DNA of 64,000 nucleotides from Agapanthus africanus (taxonomy: Eukaryota > Streptophyta > Magnoliopsida > Asparagales > Amaryllidaceae). The notes beneath the pieces were generated by a model. That model saw only the letters and a list, made by a program, of their open reading frames with translations, was not told the DNA's origin and did not search any database. How positions within the stretch are numbered: position 1 is the first letter of the stretch; the number at the start of each line of letters is the position of its first letter. A program made the position numbers and the translations under genes. This document shows, one piece after another, positions 1-9,737 of the stretch. The DNA lies in NCBI GenBank assembly GCA_030015575.1, contig JASDDO010000028.1, positions 23,601,154-23,665,153 on the forward strand, read 5' to 3'.

Positions 1-1
1 T

Positions 2-1000
2 ACTCACGATATTGGGTCTTGTCCTCGTAGACATAACTCATATGCTGCACCTAGGCCAGCAATCACTTACCCGCAGTGCCCAGCCATCCAAGCACCTGCT
101 CCAAGACTCGCTCTCTCTACTCCACCACCCAGAGGACCACCGACTGCACCTCCTCCTCGTCAGTTCCATCAAGCTCAACGGAACGTTCAGAGGAATGCTC
201 CTCCGGCCAGAAGGAATGTACTACGGCGACAGGCTTTCACGATGACCGTGGAAGAAGCTGAGGCCACTGGCCAAGTCATCACTGGTAACACTTTCTTTTC
301 AAGCTTTTCTTTCGGTCTTAACCCCTATCTACATATTTTTCTATACCTAGAACATATCCCGCATAACTTAGGTACAATCTTAGTAGCCTCACTTCTTGCA
401 CTCGCACTCTTCGATACCGGAGCATCTCATTGATTTATGTCGCAACGGTTCGTTCGAACTCATGCGATTCCAGTCACACCGCTTGTATCCAGTTGGAATG
501 TCAGTTCAGGAAATGACGTTCTAAAGGTAACAATGGGATACAACTTGTGTCTAGTAGTCTTCTGCAGCAGAGAATTTTATGCTGACTTCATGGTGCTGGA
601 CATACCGAACTTCGATGTGGTTCTAGGTATGGATTGGCTCGGAACATTTTATGCTACCATTGACTGTCGTCAAAGGAGGGAAGTATTCGAGATTCCAGAA
701 CATCCGGTTTTCTATTTCAAAAGTGGAGACCGTACCCTGGAGCCAAGTACTTATAAGGTGAAGCCAAAGGGAGCAGTGATTGCAGCAATTCAAGCGGAGA
801 AAGGATCAAAGTCAGAAGTGGTTCGAGAGTTCGACGATGTGTTTCCTGACGATATAACAGGTTTGCCTCCCGATCGAGCTCTTGAATTCAGTATTGATTT
901 AGTACCAGGAGCACAACCATTGATCAAAGCACCTTATCGATTAAGTCCAGAAGGTTTAAAGGAGGTCCGAACTCAGTTGGACGAATTATTGGCGAAATGA
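2..1000 (+). pseudogene. Tekay gag C-terminus and aspartic protease
   Basis: Frame 2 reads through a proline/arginine-rich gag tail (about 2-240) into TVEEAEATGQ, the usual Tekay lead-in to the protease. The protease active-site motif DTGASH is at 416-433 and is followed at once by TGA (434-436). The same frame continues with the second protease motif VVLGMDWL (about 619-645) and the RT N-terminal lead (DDVFPDDITGLPPDR) up to TGA at 998-1000. A gag zinc knuckle is not visible and would lie further left. About 66 bp at 285-350 look extra relative to the usual spacing and have GT...AG ends; this could be a small intron or just a divergent stretch. Both stops show that this copy cannot make a polyprotein. 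Confidence 0.8.
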
Positions 1001-2188
1001 TGGATTCGTCCCAGCACTTCAAGTTGGGGATCTCCAGTTCTACTCATGAAGAAGAAGAAAGGTTCATACAGAATGTGCATTGATTATAGAGCCTTGAACG
1101 AAGTAACAATAAAGAACAAGTATCCACTCCCACTCATCGATGATTTATTCGATCAGCTAAGTGGATCTTGTGTTTTCTCTAAGTTAGATCTTCGTTCAGG
1201 TTATCATCAGGTGAAGGTCAAGGAATCTGATATCCATAAAACGACATTCAGAACTCGTTATGGTCATTACGAATTTCTTGTGATGTAGAGTGACCAACGC
1301 ACCACAATATTCATGAACCTGATGAATCAAGTTTTCCGAGAGTATCTAGACAGGTTTATTGTCATCTTCATCGACGACATCCTGGTGTATTCAAAGAGTC
1401 GGAAAGAGCACGCCGAACACTTAAGAATTATCCTGGAAACTCTACGACAACATCAGCTTTATTCCAAATACAGCAAGTGTGAGTTTTGGCCAGATCAAGT
1501 TGGTTTCCTCGGACATATTGTATCAGGCGAAGGAATCTCTGTGGATCCAGCAAAAGTTTCAGCAGTAAGCGAATGGCCGACACCAAAGTCAGTGAAGGAC
1601 GTTCGGAGTTTCCTGGGTCTAGCTGGATATTACAAAAGGTTCATTGAAGGCTTTTCTAATACAGCAACATCCTCGACTAAGCTCATATGTAAAGATGAAG
1701 ACTTTGTGTGGTCAGAAGCATGTGAGCAAGCTTTCGTAGAACTCAAGTCAAGGTTGACATCAACGCCTATTCTCGTTATACCGGACCAATCTGGAGGTTT
1801 CGAAGTGTATTGTGATGCATCCGTTAAGGGATTAGGATGTGTTCTACATCAGTACGGTAAGGTTGTGGCTTATGCTTCAAGACAGCTGAAGATTCATGAG
1901 CGCAATTATCCGACGCATGATTTGGAATTGGCAGCCGTTATCTTTGCTCTTAAGATTTTGAGCCATTATCTTCTTGGTGAACGAGTGAACATATACACAG
2001 ATCACAAGAGTCTGAAATATGTGTTTACTCAGAAGGAGCTTAATATGCGGCAGATACGATGGTTAGAACTCATGGCGGACTTTGACATCAACCTGCAATA
2101 TCACCCAGGGAAGGTGAATGTGGTACCTGATGCCCTTAGTCGCCAACCATTAGCAATGAATCTAACCACACAGTGGAAGTATCAATAA
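1001..2188 (+). pseudogene. Tekay reverse transcriptase and RNase H
   Basis: This is the same frame as the protease segment. RT motifs occur in order: [10 protein letters not shown] (about 1073), [12 protein letters not shown] (about 1180), and the catalytic [10 protein letters not shown] at 1367-1396, where F replaces the more usual Y. The connection region ([23 protein letters not shown]) follows. RNase H has [10 protein letters not shown] (about 1807), the AYASRQL stretch, TDHKSLKY (about 1998) and HPGK..VPDALSR near 2103-2147. A stop lies at 1286-1288 and another ends the segment at 2186-2188. Domain order and spacing are normal for chromoviruses, so only point lesions have broken it. Confidence 0.88.
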
Positions 2189-2191
2189 GAC

Positions 2192-3290
2192 TTGCATCAG
2201 ATGGAGATTAAAGTGATCATGCCATGTAACGTTTTAAGTTTGATGAATTTACAAGTTCAATCTACCATTGTCAATCAGATCAAAGCAGCTCAAGCAAGTG
2301 ATGCTAAGTTGCAAAAGATCAGAGAACAAGTAGAGAATGGACTTAGAAATGACTTCATCGTCCATGAAGACGGATCTTTGAGGTACGGCAGTAGATTGTG
2401 TGTACCAAAAGGTTCTGTGCGGGAAGAGTTGATGAAAGAAGCTCATAGCTCTCCCTACTCTGTATACCCTGGAGGTACAAAGATGTACAAAGATCAACGT
2501 CAAAATTATTGGTGGCATGGAATGAAGCGTGAAGTAGTCAGAAGCGTCGCAAAATGCTTGGTGTGTCAGCAAGTAAAGGCTGAACATTACATGACTGCTG
2601 GATTACTTCAACCGTTACCAATCCCAGAATGGAAGTGGCAACACATCACAATGGATTTCGTGACTGCTCTTCCTCACAGCACGAAAGGTAACGATGCGGT
2701 ATGGGTTATTGTGGATCAACTCACAAAGTCGGCTCACTTCATCCCATTTCGAGTTGGCCAATCAACTGAGACATTAGCAAAGAAGTACATGGAGCTAAGA
2801 ATCTACTTAATATTTAAACTCTTCATAATGTACTACCTCTGATACTCATGAATTCATACGGGAAATTGTGAGACTTCATGGAGTACCGGTCTGCATTGTC
2901 TCCGATCGTGACACTAGGTTCCAATCGCAATTTTGGCAGAGTTTGCAAGCGAGCTTGGGAACAAGTCTGAACTTCAGCACGGCTTATCATCCACAAACTG
3001 ATGGTCAGTCTGAGCGAACTATTTAGATTTTGGAAGATATGCTTAGAGCGTGTATGCTAGACTTCGGAGGATCGTGGGAAGATCACCTATATCTTGTGGA
3101 GTTTTCGTACAGCAACAGCTACCAAGAAAGCATAGGAATAGCACCTTCTGCAGCACTTTATGGAAGGAAGTGTCGATCGCCATTAAGTTGGGACGACATC
3201 GGAGATAGGGAACTTCTTGGACCTGAGATGTTAGTAGCAACTGTTGATGTGGTTCGTACTATCAGGGAAAGAATGCGCATAGCCTAAGAT
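2192..3290 (+). pseudogene. Tekay integrase
   Basis: The zinc-binding HHCC region includes YWWHGMKREV and CLVCQQVKAEH (about 2508-2590). The catalytic core starts with ITMDFVTALPHS (about 2647). Further core motifs are VSDRDTRFQ (about 2898) and [12 protein letters not shown] (about 2983). The conserved run from AKKYM to [10 protein letters not shown] is interrupted by roughly 70 bp near 2795-2865, which contains stops and shifts the frame from 2 to 0. A TAG follows QSERTI near 3024. The sequence then reads ILEDMLRACMLDFGGSW and on to a TAA near 3285. The inserted 70 bp has no clear target duplication or splice acceptor, so its origin is unknown. Confidence 0.85.
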
Positions 3291-3679
3291 CGACAGAAGC
3301 ACTGGGCTGATGCAAAGCGCCGTCATTTGGAGTTCCAGCTGGGAGATCATGTATTTATGAAGATATATCCAAACCGCGGAGTGATTCGATTTGGAAGACG
3401 AGGTAAGCTAAGTACGAGATACATTGGACCGTTCGACATACTCGAACGAGTCGGTGAAGTGGCATACCGCTTGGCACTTCCACCTTCATTGGAAGAAGTG
3501 CATAATGTGTTCCACATATCCCAACTCAGAAGGTATGCGAGTGACCTCAGCTATATACTCGATCATTCCGAGCTCACTGTACATCCCGACTTATTTTGTG
3601 AGCAACAACCTGTTGAAATTCTGGACAGGAAAGTGAAGTCACTTCGGAACAAGAAAGTCAACTTGGTTCGAGTGATGTG
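3291..3679 (+). pseudogene. Tekay integrase C-terminus and chromodomain, first part
   Basis: Frame 0 reads the integrase GPY/F-type module (RYIGPFDILERVGEVAYRLA, about 3418-3477) and HNVFHISQLRRY. It then reads the start of the chromodomain-like tail (PVEILDRKVKSLRNK, about 3610-3654), which is the hallmark of chromoviruses. The frame is cut in NLVRVM at 3679 by the solo LTR. The remaining codons resume at 5251 in the expected frame once the insertion and one 5-bp target duplication are removed. In chromoviruses this tail is thought to steer integration toward particular chromatin. Confidence 0.88.
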
Positions 3680-4368
3680 TGTTGGGGTCATAATTTGCAC
3701 CCCCGGTTGACCGAGTCAAAGTCAAGGTCAACCCCAAGCCAGGTGGGCCCAAGCCCAGGTCAAGCGGGCCCATGACCAAGTCGAGCCCGCGGCCAGCCTC
3801 CTCCATGCCAAAATATAGATCGTGTAATAAATAATTTTTATGTAATTTCTTATGCATGAATGTATGCAAAATGGGCGTAAAGCCAAATTTTTGTAAAGCC
3901 CATGGCTTATGTGTAAAAAGAAATGGCACATGAGCCATGGGATGGGCAAAATGCCATTTTGTAAAGCCCAAGTGGCTATATGTAAATATGTAAGCCTATA
4001 TAAGGCAACATGATGAAAATATCTAATAGACTTTTTTCATTCCTATCAAAAATCTAGGGTTGGTGCCTCTTTCCCCTTTCTGAAGGTTTTAAACCTTCTT
4101 TTTTTTTTGAATTAAATCAAGAGTTTTACTCTTCCTTTTCCAAAACTAAATAGTTTTTCACCACAAAACCCACAAAGGGGAACTCAGATCTGCCATCAGA
4201 TCTCAGAAATGAGAGATTTTTAAAATCTCATACCCCCTTTCTCCAAGATCCAGCCAAACGACAGGAAGAAGAAGGAGACCCATATCCAGAAACCCTACTT
4301 TGGGGAAGAACTAGGGCTCAAGGGGAGAAGCCCTTCGTCAGCTTCAAAACATCCTAGGAGTTTAACTC

Positions 4369-4371
<3 letters not shown>

Positions 4372-4412
<41 letters not shown>
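4372..4412. repeat. (TA)n microsatellite in the solo LTR
   Basis: About 20 perfect TA dinucleotides are followed by TACATACATA. The repeat lies downstream of the TATA box of the solo LTR. Confidence 0.95.
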
Positions 4413-4416
<4 letters not shown>

Positions 4417-4483
4417 CATACAAAATAATAAGTGCTCCTTTCTGGGAGTACAACTCCCATTGCAGGGACCAAGTCCCTTTTGC

Positions 4484-4800
4484 CGCTCGAACGCTCACGT
4501 GCTGACACATGGTGCGCTAGCGCTCTTGCGCTCAGAACGCTAGCGCCCGAGCACCCACGTGCTGACATGTGGTGCGCTAGCGCTCAAAGCGCTAGCGCTC
4601 TTGCGCTTAGAGCGCTAGCGTACGAGCGCCCACGTGGGACGCTAGCGCTCAAAGCGCTAGTGCTCTTGCGCCCAAAGCGCTAGCGCCCGAGCGTCCATGT
4701 GCTGACACGTGGTGCGCTAGCGCTCAGAGCGCTAGCGCCCAAGCGCCCACGTGCTGACACGTGGCGCGCGAGCGCTCAAAGCGCTGGCGCTTTTTCCCAC
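4484..4800. repeat. GC-rich palindrome array with CGCTAGCG and CACGTG motifs
   Basis: Imperfect units of roughly 70 bp alternate CGCTAGCG-type self-complementary blocks with paired G-box cores such as CCACGTGCTGACACGTGG. Single-base variants in some units (ACATGG, ACATGTGG) fit decay of methylated cytosines. The array is inside the solo LTR, a few hundred bases downstream of its TATA box. Long ORFs read across it are only by-products of the GC-rich repeats. Whether it binds bZIP or bHLH factors is inference. Confidence 0.8.
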
Positions 4801-5073
4801 GTATTCTTTGGATGCCCTTTCCTTTTTTTGTTTTATATATATGTATATATACTCACACACTCCACATCACCATCCCTATAAAAAAAATTTGGGCCGGGGC
4901 GCTGCTCCGTACCCCGTAAGGGGGCTGCTAGCCCCCTTGACCCCCAACCCGCTATCCGGGTAGCGGGACCCCCGTAAAAACTCTGAGGGCCCCCCGATAT
5001 ATCCAAAACCCCTCCAAAACACAACACTGCACATTGAGTTCGCATGACCAGTTTAACCCGTTAATCGGAGGTT

Positions 5074-5190
5074 CCCTCGCTCCAAAGGCGAGGGGTAATT
5101 AACGGCAGCTTAGTCCGCGGCTGCCGGAGATTCGGATCCCTACAATCAATAAAACCCGGCCTACCCTAAGCAGGGGGAATCTGTAGTACG
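5074..5190 (+). promoter_or_regulatory. Structured LTR end (poly(A)-signal region) of the solo-LTR family
   Basis: The hairpins run in order as follows. H1 has arms CCCTCGC (5074-5080) and GCGAGGG (5088-5094). The linker GTAATTAAC is at 5095-5103. H2 has arms CGGCAGC (5103-5109) and GCTGCCG (5120-5126). The linker CCCTACAATCAA is at 5138-5149 and overlaps an AATAAA at 5148-5153. H4 is CCCT / AGGG with loop AAGC (5164-5175), followed by GGGAATCTG. The Tat LTRs have the same linkers with different but still complementary arms. Confidence 0.7.
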
Positions 5191-5245
5191 CCTGACAAGC
5201 GCGCGCGTATTCCTATCTCAATGGGGTGACGAAAAACACCCTACA

Positions 5246-5332
5246 ATGTGGAGAAAAGACACTCCAGGAGAATTGACATGGGAAGGAGAAGACGAGATGC
5301 GCGCAAGATATTCTCACTTATTTGTAAACTAG
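5246..5332 (+). pseudogene. Tekay chromodomain, last part and stop
   Basis: After the second ATGTG copy the chromodomain resumes with RKDTPGELTWEGEDEMRARY and ends at TAG (5330-5332). This is the usual closing motif of the Tekay polyprotein (WE.EDEMR..YPHLF type). The match in frame with the part ending at 3679 proves that the solo LTR is a clean insertion. Confidence 0.9.
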
Positions 5333-5370
5333 TCCTTAAAATAAATTGTAAATTTTGAGAACGAAATTTT

Positions 5371-5386
5371 TGTAAGGAGGGTAGAC
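5371..5386 (+). promoter_or_regulatory. Polypurine tract of the Tekay element
   Basis: AAGGAGGGTAGAC lies immediately before the LTR start TGTAACAACTCC. This is the position and composition expected for the plus-strand primer of reverse transcription. The preceding GAACGAAATTTT is also usual in this lineage. Confidence 0.85.
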
Positions 5387-5500
5387 TGTAACAACTCCAA
5401 TTTTAGTGTACATAAAATTCATTTAAAGTTAATGTATACTTGGGTATTTACATTTCATGTGAGTACTATAAGTATTTGTTTTGCTTTTGAACAGCAAGAA

Positions 5501-5572
5501 GGAGCTTGTAGCTTATTGGTAAGATCTTGCACTGCTGAACCAAAGCACCAGAGTTCAAATCCCATCAACCAC
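5501..5572 (+). other. tRNA-derived sequence inside the Tekay LTR
   Basis: A box-A-like block (TAGCTTATTGG, 5509-5519) and a box-B-like block (GAGTTCAAATCCC, 5551-5563) have the spacing seen in tRNA genes. A clean acceptor stem and a convincing anticodon arm are missing. It may be a captured tRNA pseudogene or the head of an old SINE. A poly(A)-like tail and flanking duplication are not evident. Confidence 0.55.
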
Positions 5573-5939
5573 ACATTACTTTTATTTAAAATTATTTTAA
5601 TATTTTAGAAGTCCAAAGGTCTACACGTGCACAACACGTAAAACAAAGAGTCACACATAAAACAAATGAGTCCACTGCAGTAGACCAAGCGTCTGGGACA
5701 CGTGGCGAAGAGACGCGCCCCGACTCGCCCAACTCGGGCCGGTGCCGTAGGGTCAACTCGGCCCAAACCCTAATTTTCCTTATTCCCCTGCACCCTTTGG
5801 ACTACCCCACTCCCCCTGCACTGTTTAAATTCTCTGCAATTAATCAGAGAATTAAAATACTCCATTTTAATCCTTTTTAGTGCAAATTTAAATACAATTT
5901 TTATCACACCCTTTCACATCCCTAAACCCTAATTTTTCC

Positions 5940-5947
5940 TATAAATA
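5940..5947 (+). promoter_or_regulatory. Candidate TATA box of the Tekay LTR
   Basis: TATAAATA lies after a pyrimidine-rich stretch, about 550 bp into the LTR. It is the best TATA match there. The transcription start would lie roughly 30 bp downstream. Confidence 0.5.
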
Positions 5948-8220
5948 ACACACCTCAAATCACCCCTCCTCACTCATAAATCACTGCCCAAACTCTCAAG
6001 AAAAATCCCAAGTCTTTTGTGTGCAAGTGGAGTTAGCAAAGGGCGAAACTCCGATGAAATTCCGACGACGATTCGAGAAGATTCCGGCGACGAAACGACG
6101 CACCGGCGCCTCCCACCTTTTCCTTTTCCTCTCCTCTACCCTACAATCCAGTAAGTCCCTTCTTCCCTTTCTCTTTACTATTCTAAAAATTTAAAATTCT
6201 AAAACCCGACGGAAGTGGAGTTAATTCGATTTCCGATTCGATTTTTCCTTAAAAATCATATTTTTCTTAAACACAATAATACCAAACTCTCCCATCATGA
6301 TCATTAAATATTAACAAAATATCTTGACAAGTTTCATATTAAAAGAATTCATATTTCAATTTTTATCGCACTTTTACAGAAAAATACCATATAGTTTAGT
6401 TCGACATAAATCATTATAATTCCTTACTATGCCTTTAAATAGTTCACAAGGTAATGACCTCCCTCCTCACAACACACATCTCTATCATAGCACGATATCT
6501 TTTTGGGAATATAGAATACGGAAAAATACGATTTTACACATAACTACTTATAAAATCTTTTTTCTACAAGATGTGTATTTTTTAACAAATCTTTGCAATG
6601 TGCCGCTACAACCCATTTTGGGAAATCCGTTTGGGATGGTGCAGATTATCGCACATTCTCAGGCTTAGTAGTGCGAGATGCAGACCTCCGTAAGGAGCAT
6701 ACGGTCTCGAAAGATTTAAGATACAATTTTCTTTAGAAAAGGTGATTTCTATTATAAATAAAACTTATATTTTTAATAAATAAATATATATGTAATTAAT
6801 ATCAAAATATCTATTTTTAATATTTATAATATTCCATATTTCCAAAATTCAAGATAAACATCTCATTTACAATAAAATACCATACAATTCCAATATTATA
6901 GATAAATACCATATATTATGAAATTAGGTTTATTTCACTAGAAATGTCACATTGATAAAATATACATCAATGAAAACTCTAAAAACGATAATAAAGTACT
7001 TGAGGTGTGTTTTGAAAATTATACAAAATTATTTTTATATAAAACCCCCTCAAGTTATACTAAATTACAATAAAGATCCTAGTAAACATAGATTTAAGCG
7101 GGAGCAGTCTCTTGAGTCTCAGAGAGTCGGAGATATGGGTGCTTTCCTATTTAAGATAGACAACTTAACAAACGACGTTATCAACACGGTAATCGTCTTT
7201 GAAAAAGACACAAATTGTGCCGTCCATGTGCAGCGGTTACCGATAGCACCAAAACATAATTCAGGATTTAATTTCTTTTCTAATTGTCTAACTCAGACTG
7301 AGTCTCATATAATCAATCTGACTTGAATATGATTCATGTACAGACTAAAAATTCAACATGAATCCATATATTCAATCTAATCAATCTATATTGACCGAAC
7401 CGAAACATGTATACATTCCATCCACATGTTCATCCATTATATCCATTCCATTACTGATATCATTGTTTCGGTAAGTCATCCATATATATATTCAATATTC
7501 AATACAAACAATGCAACAATACAATCAAGACATCGCGGAGTTTATGAGGGGTAGATTGGTACGGAAGGTGTTAGAAGTGGCACGAGACTGCAACCATTAA
7601 GACATCTAACCTGAATTCAATTGCCGTTGTACCGTGGCTGAACGGTTCCATGTATTCTGTCCACCGTAGTCTCTGGTCTATTGAGACTCCTCTCGTATAC
7701 ACTGGCCTCTTCTGTACCAAGTTACAAACAACAACGTTAACACTAAATACAACATTATAACAATATAATATAACTTTAAAAGCTACACACTCTCTCTGTC
7801 TATTCCATTTCTCCCTCATCTTTGGGACTTACCGAGCGATTGTTCGCTGATGACATTCTTTCCCTTTCTTCTTTGGAATTTGTCAGGTGGATTGGACCTT
7901 CAGGAGATCGATCCCATCAGCGAGGATTTGGACCAGCTAGCTTTCGACCCAGAACTTTAGATTCCTTATACACATTTACATTCTGTATTTTCCATTTCTG
8001 TTATGCCACTGTTTAGGCATTGCTTTCCATTCCATGTATTTAATTTTCTGATGTATTTTAAAATGAATGTTAATAAATAAAGTTGCTGTTATTTACATTT
8101 GTCTCTTGTGTATTTTATTTTATATTGCTTAGATACGCTTAGCGTGTTTACTTCTGAGTAAATACGTAGCGGGCCAGTCACGCCCTCTGCCCATATGCTG
8201 GGAAGCGGGGCGTGACGACA

Positions 8221-9737
8221 TTCCTTCCGGTCAAGGACCGCGTGCGGATAAGTATGAAAAGTTCATGAATGATGCTAGAAGACCAATTTACGAGAATACA
8301 AAGTATTCCACCATATCATGGTTCGTCCAACTTTTCCAGATTAAGTGCCTAAATGGATGGAGCAACAAGTCATTCACGATACTTCTGAAGTTCCTGAAAG
8401 ATTCTATGCCTCGGGGAAATAACATGCCCGACAGTTGGTACAAAGCCCAGAAGATGATGCCTGATTTGGGTCTGAAGTGTGAGAAGATTCATGCATGTCC
8501 CAAAAATTGCGTGTTGTACCGGAAAGAGAGTTCAGATTTGAAAGAGTGTTCAACATGCGGAGATGTCAGGTATAAGCCGAAAGAATCTGATAAAAAGCCT
8601 GTTATACCTGTCAAGATAGCACAATACTTTTTCATTACACGGAGGCTGCAGAGGCTATTCAAGTGCAAGAAAACAGCCGAGGCAATTATTTGGCATCACC
8701 GTGCTGCTCCAAGCGAAGACGGAAAAATGAGCCATTGAAGAGATTCACTGGCATGGAAGGATTACGATAGGAGGTACGAAATGTCAGACTCGCTAGTGAT
8801 GGTTTCTGCCCATTCAACTATATGGCTGGAATCCACAGCACATGGTCCGTTGTAATGATAGTTTATAATTTTTCACTTTGGTTGGCTATGGATCAATCCT
8901 ACTTTATGATACCTCTTCTTATTGACGAACCAAACTCACGTGGAAACAATATCGACGTCTATCTCTGACCTCTGATCAATGAGTTAAAATCTTTATTCAT
9001 TGATGGTGTAGAGACTTATGATGCAAACACAGACACAACTTTCATAATGCGTGTGGCTTTAATGTGGACAATTAATGACTTTCCTGTGTATGAAATGCTA
9101 TCAGGTTGGTCCGTACATGGCCATAAAGCATACCCTTGTTGCCATCAATATACAACATTGAAATGGATGAATTTTAGCAGGAAGGTTTGTTATTGCGGTC
9201 ATCGGCATTTCCTGCCACTAGACCATCCCTACAGGTTAGACGCTACTCACTTTAATGGTCATCAGGAGCTTCTTGGACCTCCAGCCTCATTGTCCGGAGA
9301 GGACGTGACTGCTCAGTGGGATGGTTACAATAATATGACTTTCGGGATAGATCTGGCAAAACAGGCCAAACTACCATACTGGAACAAGTTAAGTATTTTC
9401 TACGAGTTTCCGTACTGGTCAACAAATTTAGTGCGTCATTGTCTGGACGCCATGCACATAGAGAAGGGAGTATCCGAGTACGTACTCAACTCTCTTCTTT
9501 GTAAAGACGGAAAATCGAAAGACAACCTCCGTACTCGGATAGATCTTCAGGACTGGGAAATTAGAAGTCAATTGCATCCTAAACTGATAGCGGATAAACT
9601 AGGCAAGTTTGTACTTCCCAATGCTGCGTATCATATGTCACAACCGGAGAAGAAAAGGTTCCTGCAGGTGTTGCATGATTTGAAAGTTCCTACAGGTTTT
9701 TCAGGATCATTTAGCAAGAAGATAAAAATTGTGAAAG
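8221..9737 (+). pseudogene. CACTA TNPD-like transposase (Transposase_21 family)
   Basis: The first segment (8265-8738) reads CLNGWSNKSFTILLKFLKD, MPDSWYKAQKM, CPKNCVLYRKE and ECSTCGDVRYK. These cysteine-rich motifs are characteristic of plant En/Spm transposases. After a stop and frame change, degenerate codons continue (about 8780-8970: SDGFCPFNYM, HSTWSVVMIVYN). The second clear segment (9047-9754) reads LMWTINDFPVYEMLSGWSVH, CPCC-type cysteines, FLPLDHPYR and LDAMHIEKGV. The first codons at 8221 are already inside the gene, so the N-terminus was displaced by the Tekay insertion. The product would cut and move the transposon; this copy cannot. Confidence 0.88.

Larger units (their letters stand above)
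3680..5245. mobile_element. Solo LTR of a Tat-like LTR retrotransposon family, with 5-bp target duplication
   Basis: The segment starts TGTTGGGGTC and ends CACCCTACA (TG...CA). It is flanked by identical 5-bp direct repeats ATGTG at 3675-3679 and 5246-5250. Removing it and one ATGTG restores the chromodomain frame exactly. It contains no coding domain, primer site or polypurine tract, so it is one LTR left after recombination between two LTRs. A TATA box (CTATATAAGG near 3993-4002) suggests transcription toward the right. The last 222 bp recur at 56697-56920. Its 3' end shares linkers and hairpin layout with the Tat LTRs in this window, so it is probably a distant Tat-lineage family. Confidence 0.92.
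1..8220 (+). mobile_element. Tekay/Del-type Ty3/gypsy chromovirus, 5' part outside window
   Basis: The order is gag end, protease, RT, RNase H, integrase, chromodomain, polypurine tract and a 2.8-kb 3' LTR. Integrase after RT marks Ty3/gypsy. The C-terminal chromodomain-like segment and the tract just before an LTR starting TGTAACA are typical of Tekay/Del chromoviruses. The 5' LTR, leader and most of gag lie to the left of the window. The reading frame carries several stops and one frame change, so this copy is dead. A solo LTR of another family sits in the chromodomain. The element ends at 8220 inside a CACTA transposase gene. Its target duplication cannot be checked because the left end is missing. 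Confidence 0.9.
5387..8220 (+). repeat. 3' LTR of the Tekay element
   Basis: The LTR runs from TGTAACAACTCC to GGGCGTGACGACA, about 2.83 kb, which is long as usual for Tekay. It has a tRNA-derived stretch at 5501-5572, a TATA box at 5940-5947 and an AATAAA-containing stretch near 8072-8082. At 8221 the sequence switches without a gap to CACTA transposase coding sequence, which fixes the right end. The rest (about 6000-8000) is AT-rich and non-coding, and I saw no gene in it. The partner LTR is outside the window, so age cannot be estimated. Confidence 0.85.

Noticed and set aside
4362-5045. Small ORFs in the solo LTR
   Set aside because: They are produced by the CGCTAGCG repeat array and the (TA)n tract, inside an LTR proven by its target duplication.
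5501-5572. Functional tRNA gene
   Set aside because: The boxes are present but acceptor and anticodon stems are incomplete, and the segment lies inside an LTR. It is kept only as tRNA-derived sequence.
7571-8016. Host gene exon between 7100 and 8016
   Set aside because: The stretch lies inside the Tekay 3' LTR; its ORFs are short, AT-rich and without domain.
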